Source: Pandoraea eparura
Lineage (GTDB): Bacteria > Pseudomonadota > Gammaproteobacteria > Burkholderiales > Burkholderiaceae
Assembly (NCBI RefSeq): GCF_902459725.1
Contig: NZ_CABPSH010000001.1
Coordinates: forward strand, 1-64,000
Reading direction: 5' to 3'
Length of the DNA stretch: 64,000 nucleotides
The stretch's first letter is position 1. Every line of letters starts with the position of its first letter. Shown here one piece after another: positions 61,717 to 64,000 of the stretch. The notes below the pieces were generated by a model that did no database searches, had not been told where the DNA came from, and worked only from the letters and a program-made list of their open reading frames with translations. The position numbers were made by a program, and so were the translations under genes.

Positions 61717-61756
61717 TGTTACCGCTAACATTGGTTAGTATCTGTTACCGCTCTCA
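61717..61756. promoter_or_regulatory. LacI-type operators between the dehydratase and lacI genes
   Basis: TGTTACCGCTAACA (61717-61730, arms TGTTA/TAACA) and TGTTACCGCTCTCA (61743-61756) are 26 bp apart. They match the pair upstream of the porin. They should be bound by the LacI protein encoded at 61797 and control both divergent units. Confidence 0.75.
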
Positions 61757-61796
61757 TCCCGTCAATCAACCGACACTAGAGGAATACCCGAATCTC

Positions 61797-62840
61797 ATGA
61801 ATGCCCCTTCCCGCAAGCGGCGCGGTTCCGGCCGCATCAAACTTCGCGATGTCGCGGAGCTGGCTGGCGTGTCGCCGATGACGGTGTCGCGCTACTTCGG
61901 TCAGCGCGAACTGGTCGCGCAGGAGGCGCAGCAACGCATTGCGCAGGCCATCGAGCAGACCGGCTACGTGCCGAATGTGTTCGCGGGCGGCCTGGCCTCG
62001 GCGCGTGGCAAGGTGGTGGGCATGGTGATTCCGAACATCGCGGGCGGCGTGTTCGGCGAGACGGTTCAGGGCGTGACCGACACGCTTCGGCCGCACGGCT
62101 ACCAGTTGCTGCTGGCGTCGAGCAATTATTCGAGCGCCGAAGAGGAAGAGGCGGTGCGCGCCTTCATCGGCTGGTCGCCCGCCGCACTCATCCTCATCGG
62201 TCACCAGCACACGCGCGGCACGGAAGACCTGCTGGACAAGGCCAACATCCCGGTGGTGCAGACGTGGGACTACAAGCCCCATGCGAAGCGTATCCAGGTG
62301 GGCTTCTCGCACTTCGACGTGGGTCGCGATTCGGCGCAGTACCTGTACGACAAGGGTTATCGCCGCATCGTTTTCGTGCATACGGGCCAGCCGGAAGACG
62401 TACGCGCCATGGAGCGTGCGCAAGGCTATGCCCGGGCGATGGAATCGCTGGGGCTGACGCCGTCGACGTATCAGGCGCCGATGCAGGCACCGCTGGAAGC
62501 CGGCAAGGAAGCGCTGGACACGCTGCGCAAAGGCCGCTGGCCGGCCGAGGCCATCATCTTCGCGAACGATAATCTGGCGGCGGGCGCCCTGCTGCACGGC
62601 CTGCGTGCCGGCATTGCCATTCCGGGCGACTGCGCGATCATGGGCTTCGGCGACCTGAGCATCGCGGACAAGCTGCTGCCGAGTCTGACCACCATCCGCC
62701 CGCCGCGCTACGAGATGGGCCGCGTGGCCGCCCTGCGCGTACTCGACGCACTGCGCACGGAAGACGGCGAGGCGCCGGCCGAGCACGTGCAACGCGACAA
62801 TCCGATGGAATACGAGTTGATCGAGCGCGAAAGCACCTGA
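61797..62840 (+). CDS. LacI-family sugar regulator
   Basis: This 347-residue regulator starts with an HTH/hinge (KLRDVAELAGVSPMTVSRYFGQRELVAQEAQQRIAQAIEQTGYVPN) and has the PBP-like ligand domain (GMVIPNIAGGVFGETVQGV). The start at 61797 places the HTH at residue 16. Sugar or sugar-acid binding is expected. It is the only regulator of the cluster in this window. Confidence 0.93.
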   Translation: MNAPSRKRRGSGRIKLRDVAELAGVSPMTVSRYFGQRELVAQEAQQRIAQAIEQTGYVPNVFAGGLASARGKVVGMVIPNIAGGVFGETVQGVTDTLRPHGYQLLLASSNYSSAEEEEAVRAFIGWSPAALILIGHQHTRGTEDLLDKANIPVVQTWDYKPHAKRIQVGFSHFDVGRDSAQYLYDKGYRRIVFVHTGQPEDVRAMERAQGYARAMESLGLTPSTYQAPMQAPLEAGKEALDTLRKGRWPAEAIIFANDNLAAGALLHGLRAGIAIPGDCAIMGFGDLSIADKLLPSLTTIRPPRYEMGRVAALRVLDALRTEDGEAPAEHVQRDNPMEYELIEREST

Positions 62841-62876
62841 CCCACCCGCGTCAACCGGCGCGACGGGGTGCGCGAC

Positions 62877-63644
62877 TCAGCGCAGCGCCGTCAGGGCGGG
62901 AACGACGAGGCTCGTGCCCGCGCCCAGCAACAGTGCAAACACCACCCGCCGCACCATCGTCGGGGACCAGCCCGGCGGATAGCGACGCGCACACCACGTC
63001 AGCCCCAGCACCACCGGCAGCGCCTCCAGACTCAGCGCGATCGATGCATCGTCGAAATGGTGCTGCGAGACCACCATGATCAGGCGCAGCACGGCGTTGA
63101 CTGCAAACAGCAGCACCAGCGTTTCCTTGACGGTCTGCGCTTCCAACGGCTGCCGGTACATGTGGAACACCATCGGCGGCCCGGCGCTTGCGAAGATGCC
63201 CCCCATCACGCCGGACAGGCCTGCATAACCGACGAACGCCAGCGGGCCGGACATCGACGCGCGCTTGCGCATGCTCGCCACCAGCAGGAAGCTGCACACG
63301 ACGATCGCGACACCCAGCGTGAGGCGCAGCACGTTCGACGCATTGGTCGACAGCCACGTCAGCATCCAGACGCCGACGGCCACGCCGATCAGGCTGGTGC
63401 CGAGAATCAGCTCCAGCGTGCGGCCAGGCAGTTGCGGACGGCGCCGAACCACCATCACCGCATTGACCAGCACCATCATCGTCACCACGTTCGCCGCCAC
63501 AGGCAGCGAGGCGATATGGAATGCGCCGACCAGGCCCAGCAGGACGAGGCCGAACGCGAACCCGGTGAGGTTCTGGATATAGGTGGCCAGCGCCACGCAC
63601 GCAATGAATGCGAGGTGCTGACCCAACGAGACACTACCGAACAT
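62877..63644 (-). CDS. TauE/SafE-family anion exporter, probable sulfolactate exporter
   Basis: This 255-residue membrane protein has about eight helices in two halves. Motifs: LTGFAFGLVLLGLV at the start and GLSGVMGGIFASAGPPMVFHMY in the middle, both typical of TauE/SafE. Members export sulfonates or sulfite. In sulfo-ED organisms a TauE-like protein removes 3-sulfolactate, which fits this locus. The start at 63644 has GGGAG upstream. Confidence 0.82.
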   Translation of the reverse strand: MFGSVSLGQHLAFIACVALATYIQNLTGFAFGLVLLGLVGAFHIASLPVAANVVTMMVLVNAVMVVRRRPQLPGRTLELILGTSLIGVAVGVWMLTWLSTNASNVLRLTLGVAIVVCSFLLVASMRKRASMSGPLAFVGYAGLSGVMGGIFASAGPPMVFHMYRQPLEAQTVKETLVLLFAVNAVLRLIMVVSQHHFDDASIALSLEALPVVLGLTWCARRYPPGWSPTMVRRVVFALLLGAGTSLVVPALTALR

Positions 63645-63676
63645 GCAAGACGCTCCCTTTCCGACGTGTAACGTGC

Positions 63677-64000
63677 TTACGCCTTGGCAATGGCCAGCAG
63701 CGCCGCTTCGTTGGCGCTGCCCGCACGCACGAACACCGGCGGCTGACCCAGCGGGGCCGCCACGTCGACACGCGCCCCGCCCTCGAACGTCTCGCCCGAC
63801 CACACGTGCGTCCAGCGCGCACCGGCGGGCAGGTAGGGCCGCCAACGCTCGGCACCCGCCGCATGCACGGGCGCGACCAGCAAGTCGGGGCCATACAGGT
63901 ACTGATCGTGGATATCGTAGGTGGCGCGATCGTCCTCGAAATGCAGGAACATTGGACGTTGCAGCGGCAGGCCGCGCGCCTCGGCGTCGTCGACCAGCGT
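63677..64000 (-). CDS. GH31 glycosidase C-terminus, probable sulfoquinovosidase (YihQ-like), cut by the window edge
   Basis: The last 107 residues of a GH31 protein. Beyond 63952 the frame continues as TLVDDAEARGLPLQRP before MFLHFEDD, so the gene runs off the right edge. The segment YLYGPDLLVAPVHAAGAERW…HVWSGETFEGG and PLGQPPVFVRAGS matches the E. coli YihQ C-terminus as I recall it better than ordinary alpha-glucosidases. YihQ frees sulfoquinovose from its glycosides. Confidence 0.72.
   Translation of the reverse strand, partial: TLVDDAEARGLPLQRPMFLHFEDDRATYDIHDQYLYGPDLLVAPVHAAGAERWRPYLPAGARWTHVWSGETFEGGARVDVAAPLGQPPVFVRAGSANEAALLAIAKA

Overview
This window is about 64 kb of high-GC chromosomal DNA from a Gram-negative betaproteobacterium, most likely Burkholderiaceae and probably Pandoraea or a close relative. 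That placement is an inference from the proteins: general bacterial porin, DUF4148, benABCD/catA-catR-catBDC, NasS/NasT-controlled assimilatory nitrate reductase, and many LysR/MarR regulators. It was not tested by alignment. Almost every gene is intact and densely packed. There is one tRNA, an initiator tRNA-fMet. No transposase, integrase, CRISPR array or prophage was seen.

Layout. 1-5.3 kb: an 8-bp tandem repeat at the left edge, an outer-membrane protein gene with a decayed copy of its 3' end, tRNA-fMet with promoter and terminator, a methyltransferase, a MarR-GNAT fusion with two operator palindromes, and small genes. 5.3-14.2 kb: a nitrate assimilation locus on the minus strand (nirB-nirD-nasA-cobA, then nasT-nasS). 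It has an NtrC-type site, a sigma-54 promoter and a leader terminator in front of nirB. 14.2-20.7 kb: a cyclohexanecarboxylate-type ring degradation operon (badH-badI-aliB-aliA-acyl-CoA dehydrogenase) divergent from a BadR-like MarR gene. No BadK hydratase is present. 20.9-26.1 kb: MarR plus an AaeXAB-like aromatic acid efflux operon with an outer-membrane factor. 26.3-28.7 kb: a DUF4148 protein, a LuxR solo and a LysR regulator. 28.8-35.8 kb: an RND tripartite pump divergent from a LysR gene. 36-45.1 kb: the benzoate/catechol branch (catA-benABCD leftward, catR-catB-catD-catC rightward) with BenM/CatM-type ATAC-N7-GTAT sites.

45.1-50.7 kb: an unassigned accessory module made of a GntR/FCD regulator, an alpha/beta hydrolase, an iron-type alcohol dehydrogenase, an MFS transporter and a histidine-box membrane hydroxylase. 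Its three rightward transcription units share a CTAA-N4-TTAG-type palindrome. I know of no described pathway with this combination.

51.4-64 kb: a sugar-acid type catabolic cluster that I read as a sulfoquinovose Entner-Doudoroff (sulfo-ED) locus. It holds a porin, an SDR sugar dehydrogenase, an aldose-epimerase-type mutarotase, an ABC importer, an HpcH/HpaI aldolase, an IlvD/Edd dehydratase, a LacI regulator, a TauE/SafE exporter and the 3' end of a YihQ-like GH31 sulfoquinovosidase cut by the right edge. LacI-type operators (TGNTACCGCTANCA-like) occur both in front of the dehydratase/lacI pair and in front of the porin, tying the cluster together. The lactonase and the sulfolactaldehyde dehydrogenase expected for the pathway are not in the window.

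Together the window looks like an aromatic/alicyclic acid and plant-sugar catabolic island in the functional sense: import, ring opening, efflux of toxic acids, and nitrogen assimilation. Base composition and codon use look uniform by eye, so recent acquisition is not obvious.
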